From: Phycisphaerales bacterium
GTDB lineage: Bacteria; Planctomycetota; Phycisphaerae; Phycisphaerales; UBA1924
DNA length: 39,156 nt
Assembly: GCA_029260435.1 (NCBI GenBank)
Contig: JAJDDG010000171.1
Span: forward strand, 1 to 39,156
Reading direction: 5' to 3'
Positions 1-6,755 of the stretch are shown one piece after another. Under the pieces are notes generated by a model. It saw only the letters and a list, made by a program, of their open reading frames with translations. It had not been told where the DNA came from and made no database searches. A program made the position numbers and the translations under genes. Numbering within the stretch: the stretch's first letter is position 1; the number at the start of each line of letters is the position of its first letter.

Positions 1-141
1 ATATCATGCTGCGCGTCTGCAGCGGCTCGCGCTTTGTCGCGGTGCATCTTCGCCACATTGTCAGCCAATTCCATAAAACAACAATTGTCCAGCGTGTAGT
101 CGAGATCCGCCTTCTCGCGATCGATCGACGGCTTGGTCATC
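1..141. repeat. Direct end repeat, left copy (circular overlap)
   Basis: These 141 bases are identical to 39016-39156. The repeat sits inside one open reading frame that continues perfectly from base 1 into base 39015, so it marks the point where a circular assembly was cut. A length of exactly 141 equals a maximum k-mer used by common metagenome assemblers, so I infer an assembly overlap and not a physical terminal repeat. Confidence 0.93.
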
Positions 142-332
142 TGCGCAGCACCGTCTCGATACCACATAAATTTAACATCGGCCAACGACAGCCGGCACTG
201 GATCCCCTTGTCACCGTACGCTTTAAATAATTCATTGCTGGCTCGCTTGCATCGATCGCGGGCCCAGGTTAAATATCTCGCCCATGGGTTGCGCTCTCGC
301 CAACGCTTCTGTGCTGCGTACTTGTCCTTCAT
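1..332 (-). CDS. HNH-like (degenerate His-Me finger) protein, 5' part of a gene crossing the circular junction
   Basis: Translation starts at an ATG at 332-330 overlapping the TGA of the upstream gene (ATGA) and runs off the left end. On the circle it continues from 39015 to a TGA at 38985, giving about 120 aa. The sequence resembles a widespread phage family related to HNH nucleases: a YGDKGI segment, then a WYRDGAAQMTKPSIDR block and YTLDNC near the middle. In relatives the equivalent block reads like PSIDRIDN followed by NCRF. Here the second element is altered to NCCF and the usual DN after DR is changed to EK, so nuclease activity is doubtful. The gene lies in the early region next to a RusA-type resolvase, not next to the terminase as in HK97-like cos phages. 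The family assignment is by pattern only. Confidence 0.6.
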   Translation of the reverse strand, partial: MKDKYAAQKRWRERNPWARYLTWARDRCKRASNELFKAYGDKGIQCRLSLADVKFMWYRDGAAQMTKPSIDREKADLDYTLDNCCFMELADNVAKMHRDKARAAADAQHD

Positions 333-601
333 CGCTTCTTCCCGCCGACAGTAAATTTAGAGCAGCCGCAATTCGCATTGATGCACTGACCGAGGCAGCG
401 GACCTTATACTGTTTTTGCTTCAGCTCATCCATCGTAATGTGCCCACCGATAGCGAGAGCGTGGCCGGCCGCCGGGTGCATGCAGACGCAGAGCTCCTCC
501 CAATCGATGCGCGGTGCTTTCGTGTCATCGTATCCTGAATATTCTTTCCGCGGCTTTCCTCTCCGCGGCGCGCGCTGCTTGGCGATCGTTTGTATTCTCA
601 T
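329..601 (-). CDS. Small cysteine-rich hypothetical protein
   Basis: This is a 90-aa protein of unknown function. I chose the ATG at 601 because it forms an ATGA overlap with the upstream 26-aa membrane peptide. The N-terminus is basic (RAPRRGKPRK). The C-terminal half has a cysteine/histidine pattern (CVCMH, then CLGQC and CGC) that could bind a metal ion, possibly as a small zinc ribbon. It overlaps the next gene by an ATGA junction, so it is probably translated as part of the early operon. No homologue is recognised. Confidence 0.7.
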   Translation of the reverse strand: MRIQTIAKQRAPRRGKPRKEYSGYDDTKAPRIDWEELCVCMHPAAGHALAIGGHITMDELKQKQYKVRCLGQCINANCGCSKFTVGGKKR

Positions 602-678
602 CCAAAAAACCCCAGCACCCAAAATACAAAAGTCGCTGCGATCCAGCCGGCGCACCAGCCGTTAGTCCAGTCTCTCAT
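598..678 (-). CDS. 26-aa putative membrane microprotein
   Basis: This very short frame starts with an ATG overlapping the stop of the replication protein (ATGA at 675-678) and ends with a TGA overlapping the next start (ATGA at 598-601). The predicted peptide begins MRDWTNGW and then forms one hydrophobic, aromatic-rich segment (WIAATFVFWVLGFFG), consistent with a single membrane helix ending at the C-terminus. Coupled overlaps on both sides are the main evidence that it is translated. Function is unknown. Confidence 0.55.
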   Translation of the reverse strand: MRDWTNGWCAGWIAATFVFWVLGFFG

Positions 679-1862
679 CTTTTCTTTAAGACCTCGCTGG
701 CCAGATCCTTCGATGCGACCAGGCCCGGGTGCCGGCCGCCGGCTTCTGACTTTGTCTTTTTGAAATGACACTGGCGGCATGTCAGCTTCTTCGTGCCGTT
801 GGGATTATCCTCTATGAAAAAACGATCAGCGCCCGCGCCGCATATCCTGCAGTACGCGCACTCGGCGCAAACATCGCCGCCCGGTTTATCAGGCTTGCCC
901 GGCTTCCGGATCTGACAGACAACGCACACCGGCACCTTCGCGGTCTCGCCGGCCTTGCGCGCTCGTTTAAATTGCAGCAGCAGCGTGGTGTACTTCTCGC
1001 GGAATTTCGCGACCGATAAGATCACCGGCTGCCAGAATTCTGCATCATGGGCCCAACGCATCAGCGGCACCACTTCATCGATGTCGCGCCGATCTATTCG
1101 CAGCATGCGGTCCGCTTCCACAATCCATCGGTTGAATATCTTGGACTGCAGCGGGGGCACCTTAGCCTTCGGATCCAGCGACAGGATCAAATTTCTCAAT
1201 AAGCACGCGACGCGCTGCGGCTCTGGCAGCGGCTCTGGCTGAGTGATATGGGTCTGCTTGTCCGGATCTGCGGCTGCGATCGATCTGGGGGCAGATTTAC
1301 CCCCATCAGCATCAATCTGATGAGGTTTCCCCCCCGCGGGGGATGATTTCGCGGGCGGGCGCGCCGCGGCCGACCGTTGGCCCTTCCTTTCCTTTCCTTC
1401 CCTTCCTTCCTTCCCTTCCCCTGAAGCCGCCACTTTACAGGCCCCTTTCACGCGTGGGGCACGCGTGGGGCACGCGTCAGATTCCTGCCGATCTGGCGGC
1501 GCCGGCAGCCGACTCTGCGATTCTCGATTGTTGATGACCTGGTGCTGCGTGAAGGTCTCGATCACGCCGAAGGTGCGGCCGCCGATAATGTAGCGCCGAA
1601 TGAATGGCGGGGATCCATGGGTGCGCAGGATCTCGAGCACTTCCTGAAAATCGATAGGATCGTGCGGAAGGCAGTCGACCTTCAGCTCCTGGTGCTTCCA
1701 CTTGAAACGGCCCTCGCGATCGGCCACAGTGAACAGCGCAGCGAATGCGATCCGGATATTCAAATATGGCTTGCCGGCGCGCTTAGTGTTGGCTGCGCGC
1801 TCCGCGCAGTAGAGCTCCCAATGCCGAAAGAATTCAGGCTTGACCGTCCGGATCCGTGACAT
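675..1862 (-). CDS. Putative replication initiator / helicase-loader protein
   Basis: This 395-aa protein begins MSRIRTVKPEFF, a start seen in many phage O-like and DnaD-like replication proteins, and residues 1-110 look like a winged-helix domain. Residues about 120-215 form a low-complexity, charged and Pro-rich linker. Residues about 215-300 look helical, like a primosome-interaction domain. The C-terminus (about 310-375) carries several CxxC pairs (CVVC, CAEC, CRICG, CRQC) expected to hold zinc. The start ATG overlaps the upstream stop as TGATG. DNA encoding the linker contains tandem 11-bp repeats and a 42-nt homopyrimidine run on the plus strand, recalling the origin inside lambda gene O. 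Initiator is the most likely role; the loader function is inferred. Confidence 0.65.
   Translation of the reverse strand: MSRIRTVKPEFFRHWELYCAERAANTKRAGKPYLNIRIAFAALFTVADREGRFKWKHQELKVDCLPHDPIDFQEVLEILRTHGSPPFIRRYIIGGRTFGVIETFTQHQVINNRESQSRLPAPPDRQESDACPTRAPRVKGACKVAASGEGKEGREGKERKGQRSAAARPPAKSSPAGGKPHQIDADGGKSAPRSIAAADPDKQTHITQPEPLPEPQRVACLLRNLILSLDPKAKVPPLQSKIFNRWIVEADRMLRIDRRDIDEVVPLMRWAHDAEFWQPVILSVAKFREKYTTLLLQFKRARKAGETAKVPVCVVCQIRKPGKPDKPGGDVCAECAYCRICGAGADRFFIEDNPNGTKKLTCRQCHFKKTKSEAGGRHPGLVASKDLASEVLKKR
1381..1422. repeat. 42-nt homopyrimidine/homopurine tract inside the initiator gene
   Basis: The plus strand from 1381 to 1422 contains only C and T, built from CCTT and CCTTT units, so the minus (coding) strand is all purine. 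It encodes a Gly/Glu/Lys/Arg-rich linker. Such mirror-like tracts can melt or form triplex DNA, and polypurine asymmetry flanks iterons in some phage origins. I infer a possible origin element. Confidence 0.75.
1449..1477. repeat. Tandem 11-bp iteron-like repeats (candidate origin)
   Basis: CACGCGTGGGG occurs at 1449-1459 and 1460-1470, followed by a 7-bp partial copy at 1471-1477. The 11-bp unit is not a multiple of three and crosses codon frames, so it is not explained by a peptide repeat. Each unit contains the palindrome ACGCGT. Tandem repeats inside an initiator gene are typical initiator-binding iterons, but the copy number here is low. Confidence 0.6.
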
Positions 1863-2203
1863 CAGTCTGTCCCGCCGATCGGTGCGCCGCTTGAATCAAG
1901 ACCGGGGTGCCCGGCTTTCACGCTGGCCGCTTCAAGCTCGAGCTGCGCGACATGCTCCTCAGTCTCGAGCTGCGCTGCGTATCGTATCGCGACTGCAGCC
2001 ACCTGGATCAGCTCGTGCCGGCCGGCGGGGCGGCTGCGCTTCGCTTCCTTCAGGAATACGAACTTCTCGAATTCGATGTACTCCTCGCGCAGTACGCCGA
2101 GACAATGATGTGCGTCTATGAAGATTGGCGCATAATTATCTTCCTGGTGCTGGTGCTCGGTCAGGACGTCTTCGATCGCCTTCTTGATTGCTGCGCGCAT
2201 CAT
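1862..2203 (-). CDS. MazG-like protein (putative nucleotide pyrophosphohydrolase)
   Basis: This 113-aa protein has a strong ribosome site (AGGAGG) before tandem ATG codons at 2203-2198. An AHHCLGVLREEYIEFEKFVF stretch, followed by a helix reading ELIQVAAVAIRYA, matches the all-alpha MazG-like pattern. In that pattern a helix with two Glu residues and a later helix ending in a conserved Asp or Glu bind magnesium. Members of the family hydrolyse nucleoside triphosphates to monophosphates; in phages they are thought to alter nucleotide pools or alarmones. It lies directly before the replication gene (TGATG overlap), fitting a DNA-metabolism role. Enzyme activity is inferred. Confidence 0.5.
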   Translation of the reverse strand: MMRAAIKKAIEDVLTEHQHQEDNYAPIFIDAHHCLGVLREEYIEFEKFVFLKEAKRSRPAGRHELIQVAAVAIRYAAQLETEEHVAQLELEAASVKAGHPGLDSSGAPIGGTD

Positions 2204-2300
2204 GGTGCGGTCCTCCTAAAATTTGAGGCTGTCGGTTAGATCCCCGAGAGTCCATAAAGCTCTCGACGTCCGGCACCGACCAGCCTGTATTTATCATCAT
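2136..2300 (-). CDS. Possible 54-aa ORF in the intergenic region
   Basis: An ATG pair at 2300-2295 opens a 54-codon frame beginning MMINTGWSVPDVESF and ending at 2136, overlapping the first 68 nt of the MazG-like gene in another frame. The same frame is open upstream to about 2440 with protein-like composition but without a standard start. There is no clear Shine-Dalgarno site. It may be a small gene, or the remnant of a longer one. Confidence 0.22.
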   Translation of the reverse strand: MMINTGWSVPDVESFMDSRGSNRQPQILGGPHHDARSNQEGDRRRPDRAPAPGR

Positions 2301-2520
2301 TTGCCGGAAATCTTTACTGCGTGCCGGGTACGCTCCGGCTTTTTCCTGCTCTCTGCCCGATATGTCTCGATGCGATCTGAGGGAAAACGCCCTCGGGCCT
2401 AGCGGGGCTGCGTGTCTATTAAGGGCATAAATTTACTAATAACGCTGAAACCCTCCACGCCGACGCAGTACGACACCTTCCGACCCGAGCTGATGGGCCA
2501 CGAGCCGGAAGGCACAATCT
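2204..2520 (-). other. 317-nt gap without a confident gene
   Basis: This is one of the larger gaps in the early region. On the minus strand it holds several short inverted repeats: GAGGG/CCCTC around 2377-2392, GCCGG/CCGGC around 2324-2340, and CGAGAG/CTCTCG around 2245-2265. It also holds the low-confidence ORF at 2136-2300 and, near its end, the AGGAGG ribosome site for the MazG-like gene. I see no convincing sigma70 promoter or U-tract terminator. Confidence 0.5.
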
Positions 2521-3081
2521 TTAGAAGGGCACCTCCTCGAGATCCGCGGTGCTGCCACCTGCCGGCGGCGCGGGCGGCTTTGGCGGTGCGGGCGGATCCT
2601 TCGGTGCCTTCTCGAAGGGGATCTCCGGATCTTCTGCCGGCGCTGCAGCTGCCGGCTGTTCGCTGCCGGCGCCTTCCTGCACCAACGGCTCGACTAGATA
2701 ATTACTGTCTTTCTTTCTGTATGTCTTCTGACCGATCGTACCCTGGAACTTGCGCCCAATGTAGTCATCGGTGTCGAAGTCGACGGCGCCGTCATGCGGC
2801 ATGCCGACCGCGTGATTGAAGTGCAGCCAGATGCCATGCCCTTTTTTATTCTCATCCAAGAAGGTCACGGTGTGCCAGAAGCTGCCGATTCGTTCTTTCC
2901 AGTCATCGCTGCAGATCCCGATCAGCAAGCCGACCTTCTGCACGCCTGGATTTTTTGCTTCGTCGCTGGTGACACCGTCCTGCACTTCTTCGATAACGAG
3001 GTTGTAATCCCCGTCTTCAACGATGGGGAAGTCTCCCCCGCCGCCTTCCTGCTCTGCGTCTGCGTTCATGTTTATTCGCAT
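2521..3081 (-). CDS. DUF669-like protein, putative ssDNA-binding protein
   Basis: This 186-aa protein has a central beta-rich region with patterns typical of phage DUF669-type proteins: FWHTVTF, then FNHAVGMPHDG and GRKFQGTIG. It is followed by a Pro/Ala-rich linker and ends DLEEVPF. That acidic, Phe-terminated tip resembles the DDDIPF tail with which bacterial SSB recruits partners. It sits immediately downstream of a Sak4-like ATPase, a common pairing in phage recombination modules. I infer binding of single-stranded DNA during replication or recombination. The ATG at 3081 has a GAGGACAC ribosome site; a second in-frame ATG lies four codons later. Confidence 0.6.
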   Translation of the reverse strand: MRINMNADAEQEGGGGDFPIVEDGDYNLVIEEVQDGVTSDEAKNPGVQKVGLLIGICSDDWKERIGSFWHTVTFLDENKKGHGIWLHFNHAVGMPHDGAVDFDTDDYIGRKFQGTIGQKTYRKKDSNYLVEPLVQEGAGSEQPAAAAPAEDPEIPFEKAPKDPPAPPKPPAPPAGGSTADLEEVPF

Positions 3082-3102
3082 GTGTCCTCGATACCTTTGG
3101 AT

Positions 3103-3948
3103 TTAACGACGGCCGCGCTTGGCGACTTTCTTCGTGATCTTCTTTCTGGCTGCGGGCTTGGCCGCGGCCTTCGGTGCCTGTCGACGCGGTGCCGGTGGCT
3201 TGACCGTTGCGGCCGGCCGCGCTGCGCCGTTGCCATTCTTGGCGAAGGCTTTCATCAGCGTCTCGTACTGTCCGCCATACGGCAGTGCGAACGTGCGCCC
3301 GTTGAGCTCATTGACGCGACTGCCCCATTGTCCGAGCGGTCCGCCCTTAAAGGATACGGTGTACACGATACCCGACGACAGCTCATTCTTAGAACAGAAG
3401 CCGATGAAGTCGGCCGACGCCGCGATGAAAGCGCCGCTTTTCCCGGGCACGTTAATGCCGGCGGGCGAAATGACTTTTCCATTTTCATCCTGCTTCGCGT
3501 CCTTAGTGTGAGCGACCAACAACACGAGCTTACCGCAATTCTTTAGATAGGACGTCATGTTCGTGATGCGCGTCTTTAAGGTGCCCCACAGCTCGAAGCC
3601 GTTGACGCCCTCCTTCCGATCAGTGATTGCCTCGAGTCCGTGCTCCGCTGCGATCTCACATTCGAGCCAGTCAGAAAGAACATCGACCGAATCGATCGCG
3701 ATCGTCTTGACGCTCTCCTCTTTCATCAGCTTCGGCAGGATCTCCCGCAGCGTTTTCAGATCCGGAATATCATGGATCCTTCCATCGATGCGATCGCCGC
3801 CATTTTTCTCGAGCATGAGCACGTACTCGCCAGGGAAAGATGCCGCCAGCGACGTCTTTCCCCCTTTAGGATAACCGACGAAGATCCCGAGCCCCTCGGT
3901 CGGCATGCCCTGCTTCGGCGCCTTTCTTGCTGCTATTAATTCCGTCAT
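3103..3948 (-). CDS. Sak4-like RecA-fold ATPase (single-strand annealing/recombination)
   Basis: The 281-aa protein has a Walker A motif GYPKGGKTS at residues 25-33 and a Walker B TIAIDS at 82-87, with a VLLVAHTKD segment like the third strand of RecA-like ATPases. This arrangement matches the AAA_24/Sak4 family of phage recombinases, which promote strand annealing together with an SSB. From about residue 235 the tail is rich in Lys, Ala and Pro (for example KKITKKVAKRGRR), suited to DNA contact. The start has an excellent GAGGAGGACGTT ribosome site. The DUF669-like gene follows 21 nt downstream, supporting a joint recombination/replication module. Confidence 0.75.
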   Translation of the reverse strand: MTELIAARKAPKQGMPTEGLGIFVGYPKGGKTSLAASFPGEYVLMLEKNGGDRIDGRIHDIPDLKTLREILPKLMKEESVKTIAIDSVDVLSDWLECEIAAEHGLEAITDRKEGVNGFELWGTLKTRITNMTSYLKNCGKLVLLVAHTKDAKQDENGKVISPAGINVPGKSGAFIAASADFIGFCSKNELSSGIVYTVSFKGGPLGQWGSRVNELNGRTFALPYGGQYETLMKAFAKNGNGAARPAATVKPPAPRRQAPKAAAKPAARKKITKKVAKRGRR

Positions 3949-3959
3949 AACGTCCTCCT

Positions 3960-4577
3960 CTACTTGACCGTTAATGCGGTCTTCGTTTTTATATTGAGTC
4001 CCGCGATCTCGGTGACGCCGGCCTTGTACGCCGCCTTCACCTTAGACTCGTCGATCATTTTGTAACAATCCGGCACGGCCTTGAAGTCGAAGACAATGAT
4101 GTCGTCGATTACCTTCCGATTAGACGTGCCGCCCACAGACTTCGCCGGCGCTACAGCTACCGGCTGAGACGGCGCCGGCGGCGCTGCCCCGAGATCTTTC
4201 GCGCTGGCCGTGGCTTCGTGGTCTGCCTTATCTGCGGCAAGCTGTGCTTTTTCTGCTGCAGCTTCAGCGTCATCGATAAACTTTCCTATTTTGTAGCGCA
4301 GGATCTCCTCGGCTTCGGCGGCCGGTTTGCCCTGCTCTTTAAAAAAGTCGTCGACCGCCTTCGCGGCTTTCTTAATAGGATTGACAAGCTCCTTCCGTTT
4401 TTTCTCGAATGCTTTGCGGACGCCGGCGACCATCGATAGCTTCTCGGTCGCAGCAGCGCGGCCTTTTTCTGTGGTGATCTTCACGCGTTTCGCATACTTC
4501 ACGACGTCGGTAACGACGAGCGCGCCCTCCTTAACTTCCGTCGACGTCTTCGCTTGCTCTAATGCTTGATTGGACAT
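3960..4577 (-). CDS. Coiled-coil phage protein of the recombination/replication cluster
   Basis: This 205-aa protein is largely helical. Residues about 20-120 are rich in Ala, Lys and Glu with heptad-like spacing (FEKKRKELVNPIKKAAKAVD). After an Ala/Pro-rich linker comes a conserved-looking C-terminal module: VFDFKAVPDCYKMIDESKV, then a GVTEIAGLNI segment. Proteins with this layout often lie beside recombinases and ssDNA-binding proteins in temperate and lytic siphophages; their activity is not established. It has a GGAGGAAATT ribosome site and a 11-nt gap to the ATPase gene. No enzyme motif is visible. Confidence 0.7.
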   Translation of the reverse strand: MSNQALEQAKTSTEVKEGALVVTDVVKYAKRVKITTEKGRAAATEKLSMVAGVRKAFEKKRKELVNPIKKAAKAVDDFFKEQGKPAAEAEEILRYKIGKFIDDAEAAAEKAQLAADKADHEATASAKDLGAAPPAPSQPVAVAPAKSVGGTSNRKVIDDIIVFDFKAVPDCYKMIDESKVKAAYKAGVTEIAGLNIKTKTALTVK

Positions 4578-4589
4578 AATTTCCTCCTT

Positions 4590-4772
4590 TTAGAATGGAC
4601 ACTTGCCGGCCGCGATCGCGCGGTCGAAAGTATATTTGCGGATGTGTTCGCTGTAGGCTGCCCTGCACTTCGGCTTGTAACACCACCAATCGCACGGCTG
4701 ACCCTCGAGCGGTTTTCCGCACGATCGGCATTTTGCCTTCGGTTTTTTAACGACTTGTTTAACACGCGCCAC
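4590..4772 (-). CDS. Small zinc-finger-like protein
   Basis: A 60-aa basic protein starts with GTG at 4772, preceded closely by GGAGAGAA. Its core CRSCGKPLEGQPCDWWCYK continues to KCRAAY and a late Cys near the C-terminus. The CxxC pair followed by two more Cys suggests one zinc-binding module. Several early genes of this phage encode similar small Cys modules, but this one shows no clear sequence relation to them. Function unknown; nucleic-acid binding is possible. Confidence 0.65.
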   Translation of the reverse strand: MARVKQVVKKPKAKCRSCGKPLEGQPCDWWCYKPKCRAAYSEHIRKYTFDRAIAAGKCPF

Positions 4773-4793
4773 TTCTCTCCGATGAGCGCGATG

Positions 4794-4997
4794 TTAGCTG
4801 ACGAGCGGGCAGTCGGGGTAATGCTTCCGGATCAGATCAGCGTGCGCGTCGCGGGGTTGCTGCGCGCTGTAGATCCAATTTTTGACGGTGTTGATTTTTA
4901 CGCCGGGCACTTTACGTACGAAATCCTCGAGACTGATGCCCTCGTCATCGAGCCACTGCTTGAACGTCGGCTTCTTTTTTACTTTCGCTTTTGCCAT
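4794..4997 (-). CDS. Cro-like helix-turn-helix regulator
   Basis: The predicted 67-aa basic protein contains a compact helix-turn-helix: SLEDFVRKVPGVKINTVKNW, followed by a turn and a third helix in the style of XRE/Cro repressors. I chose the ATG at 4997 because a GAGG ribosome site lies nine bases upstream; an ATG at 5003 is too close to it. The gene has its own promoter (5020-5049), whose spacer holds the same 11-bp sequence found in the main early promoter, so autoregulation and control of the early operon are likely. No partner CI-type repressor or integrase was found, so an early-gene shutoff role is more likely than a lysogeny switch. Confidence 0.65.
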   Translation of the reverse strand: MAKAKVKKKPTFKQWLDDEGISLEDFVRKVPGVKINTVKNWIYSAQQPRDAHADLIRKHYPDCPLVS

Positions 4998-5019
4998 AGT
5001 CATTTACCTCGTGTCCCTA

Positions 5020-5049
5020 ATTCTAGCCGAACAGTTACCGAAAAGTCAA
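5020..5049 (-). promoter_or_regulatory. Sigma70-type promoter for the Cro-like gene
   Basis: On the minus strand a -35 TTGACT (5044-5049) and a -10 TAGAAT (5020-5025) are separated by 18 nt. The spacer contains CGGTAACTGTT (5030-5040), the operator core shared with the promoter at 6756-6783. The predicted leader is short and ends at the GAGG ribosome site of the Cro-like gene. Confidence 0.7.
5030..5040. promoter_or_regulatory. Operator copy 2 (core AACAGTTACCG)
   Basis: AACAGTTACCG on the plus strand matches exactly the core at 6761-6771 and falls in the spacer of a promoter. Its outer half-site is weaker than in copy 1 (ending ACCGAA versus ACCGTT). Binding by the adjacent Cro-like protein is inferred. 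Confidence 0.6.
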
Positions 5050-5279
5050 GCTGTAAAATCTTGTACGACGACGCCCAGCTTTTCGGCCAATTGGCCGGCC
5101 ATCTTTCGGGCGCGATCACGTGACATCACTGGCCCCGACATGTGCGTCTGATCGCCCTCTAAAATTACATAAACGACGACATAACACAGCTTGCGATCGT
5201 GATGTTGGCAGATCGTCACTCGATAATCTTTCTTCGGGGAGATCGCCGTCATGGATCCTTTTGATCGCCGCGCAGTCAT
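5046..5279 (-). CDS. Hypothetical early protein
   Basis: The 77-aa protein starts at an ATG overlapping the upstream stop (ATGA at 5276-5279); an in-frame ATG at 5252 is an alternative. The middle is beta-like (KLCYVVVYVILEGD) and the C-terminal part is helical (RDRARKMAGQLAEKLGVVVQ). Its last codons overlap the -35 box of the Cro-gene promoter. No family recognised. Confidence 0.6.
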   Translation of the reverse strand: MTARRSKGSMTAISPKKDYRVTICQHHDRKLCYVVVYVILEGDQTHMSGPVMSRDRARKMAGQLAEKLGVVVQDFTA

Positions 5280-5611
5280 ATCTTCGATACCGTGGCGGGC
5301 ACGCACCACGAGCAGGGGCAGATGCAGCCCTCGGGCCACTCACACTCCGATGTACTTGCGCAATGTTCCACCGGCTTCGGCTTTGGGCGATTGCGTCCGT
5401 TTCTGCCGGCCGGTGGCAGCGTCGAATTGATTTTTTTCGCGACCTCGAGATCTTCGACCTGGATCGTTTTATGCCGTCCGGTGATCCGCGCGTGCGACTC
5501 GATCAGCTCCGCGACCTTCGCGTCCAGATAATAAAGGTATGCCGGCGGCACGCGCTTGCCGAGCTCGTGCAGCTTCTTCTTTACAGCCGTCACTTGAATG
5601 TATTGCGCCAT
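5276..5611 (-). CDS. Hypothetical early protein with Cys-rich tail
   Basis: The 111-aa protein has a strong AGGAGGGCTAACC ribosome site. Its N-terminal half is helical and contains RVPPAYLYYLDAKVAELIES, a pattern reminiscent of short histone-fold-like or DNA-associated helices. The C-terminal 30 residues carry five cysteines (CASTSEC, CICPCSWC), perhaps a metal site. It is translationally coupled to the next gene. Function unknown. Confidence 0.7.
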   Translation of the reverse strand: MAQYIQVTAVKKKLHELGKRVPPAYLYYLDAKVAELIESHARITGRHKTIQVEDLEVAKKINSTLPPAGRNGRNRPKPKPVEHCASTSECEWPEGCICPCSWCVPATVSKI

Positions 5612-5622
5612 GGTTAGCCCTC

Positions 5623-5874
5623 CTAAAACGGATATTTTTTTTGCTTTACTACAACGGGGTCTCGAGTGATAATAACTTCATCCCCTTTCTTTGTGATATC
5701 AACATCCACTGCTAAGCCATGACAGTCGCATCCTTCAGTAATTACAGGAAGCGCTGGATCGAACGTCCTTAACTTTTCGATCAGCTGCGCCACTGTCAGC
5801 GCCTTCGGATCCTCGTCGTCTTCTGGTATTAGATTGCTAAGTGCTTCCGCATCATCGAAAGAGTCGCCCATCAT
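5623..5874 (-). CDS. Small acidic phage protein
   Basis: The true start is most likely the ATG at 5874, which overlaps the upstream stop (ATGA), giving 83 aa. The N-terminus is acidic (LIPEDDEDPK). A LTVAQLIEKLRTFDPALPV helix-loop is followed by a CDCHG and a short beta region (VDVDITKKGDEVIITRDP). Proteins with a TVxxLIxxLxxxDPxxPV segment are common small phage ORFs of unknown role. Confidence 0.65.
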   Translation of the reverse strand: MMGDSFDDAEALSNLIPEDDEDPKALTVAQLIEKLRTFDPALPVITEGCDCHGLAVDVDITKKGDEVIITRDPVVVKQKKYPF

Positions 5875-6254
5875 TGCCCCCTCGCTTCCCAGGCCGCGAT
5901 CGCGGTCTGGATCTCCGGCATCGTCATTTGCGGCTTGCCCCAATTCGCACGGGCTTCCGCGTGTAGCTTTTCCCGGCGTACTCGCCTGGCGATCGGTGAC
6001 TCTGTCGCTAGATAACGCTGCGCGATCTCCCGGTGCTTCTTCGTCATCTTGCCGGTGTACATGACCGGCTCGGCACACGGTCCGCCTTGGTTGCGCCATG
6101 GGCGATCAACGACGCCGTGGTGCATCTTCGACATACGCGCCTTCTCTATGTGGACCGCTGCCGGCAACGGCTTCGCGCAGCGCCAGTTGCGGCCGCCATG
6201 TGTGACCGGCGTCTTCTGATTACCGAAGAAGGTGTTCAGCCGGATCCGCTTCAT
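5871..6254 (-). CDS. Hypothetical basic early protein
   Basis: The 127-aa, strongly basic protein starts at an ATG overlapping the preceding stop (ATGA at 6251-6254). The C-terminal half is Arg/Lys-rich and helical (KKHREIAQRYLATESPIARR). No motif recognised. Its position as second gene of the early operon suggests an early function. Confidence 0.65.
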   Translation of the reverse strand: MKRIRLNTFFGNQKTPVTHGGRNWRCAKPLPAAVHIEKARMSKMHHGVVDRPWRNQGGPCAEPVMYTGKMTKKHREIAQRYLATESPIARRVRREKLHAEARANWGKPQMTMPEIQTAIAAWEARGQ

Positions 6255-6730
6255 GCCGGATCCTGCCGCTCTTTAAGATCTCGCACGCTGGTGCCGGTGA
6301 TATCGACAATTTGGTCGATCAAGCTGCGCGCGAGCGCGCTGCCACCTTCCACTTTTTTATTGTAGCCGAGGAGGTATGCGACCTCGCCGACCGTTCGCAG
6401 CAACTGCCCGAGCTTCTCCGGATCTAAACCCTCGAGAGCATCGACGCATTTTGCCACATGTATAAGCCGGTCGTTTTTCTCTATCGTCACGATCGCGGCT
6501 TCCGGATCTCGGCCCATATATGTGAAGCGTCCGTAGTCCCATCCAAGATTCGCGATCGCATCAATGAACGCCGGCCAGCTCGGCTTATGTTCGCCGACCC
6601 GATCTGCTTGATCGCAGACGCGCTCGTATAGTTCGCCGGTCGAGATTGTCTTCACTCCGTCGCCGATTAATCCTATAGTGGCGCGCTTTATAAGATCTTC
6701 TCGCGTGACTTCTATTTTTGCGCTTCCCAT
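6251..6730 (-). CDS. First gene of the early operon, hypothetical
   Basis: This 159-aa protein lies directly behind the main early promoter, with a GGAGGGAATC ribosome site and a very short 5' leader. The N-terminal REDLIKRATIGLIGDGVKTI may form a helical domain; the middle (WDYGRFTYMGRDPEAAIVTI) is mixed. No family recognised. First genes behind strong early promoters often encode host-takeover or control proteins, but nothing in the sequence proves this. Confidence 0.7.
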   Translation of the reverse strand: MGSAKIEVTREDLIKRATIGLIGDGVKTISTGELYERVCDQADRVGEHKPSWPAFIDAIANLGWDYGRFTYMGRDPEAAIVTIEKNDRLIHVAKCVDALEGLDPEKLGQLLRTVGEVAYLLGYNKKVEGGSALARSLIDQIVDITGTSVRDLKERQDPA

Positions 6731-6755
6731 GATTCCCTCCGTGCGTTATATCCTT

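Noticed and set aside
2412-2819. Plus-strand 135-aa frame across the 2.4-2.8 kb gap
   Set aside because: Most of it is antisense to the DUF669-like gene and becomes Arg/Cys-rich, as expected for a shadow frame; no ribosome site is seen.
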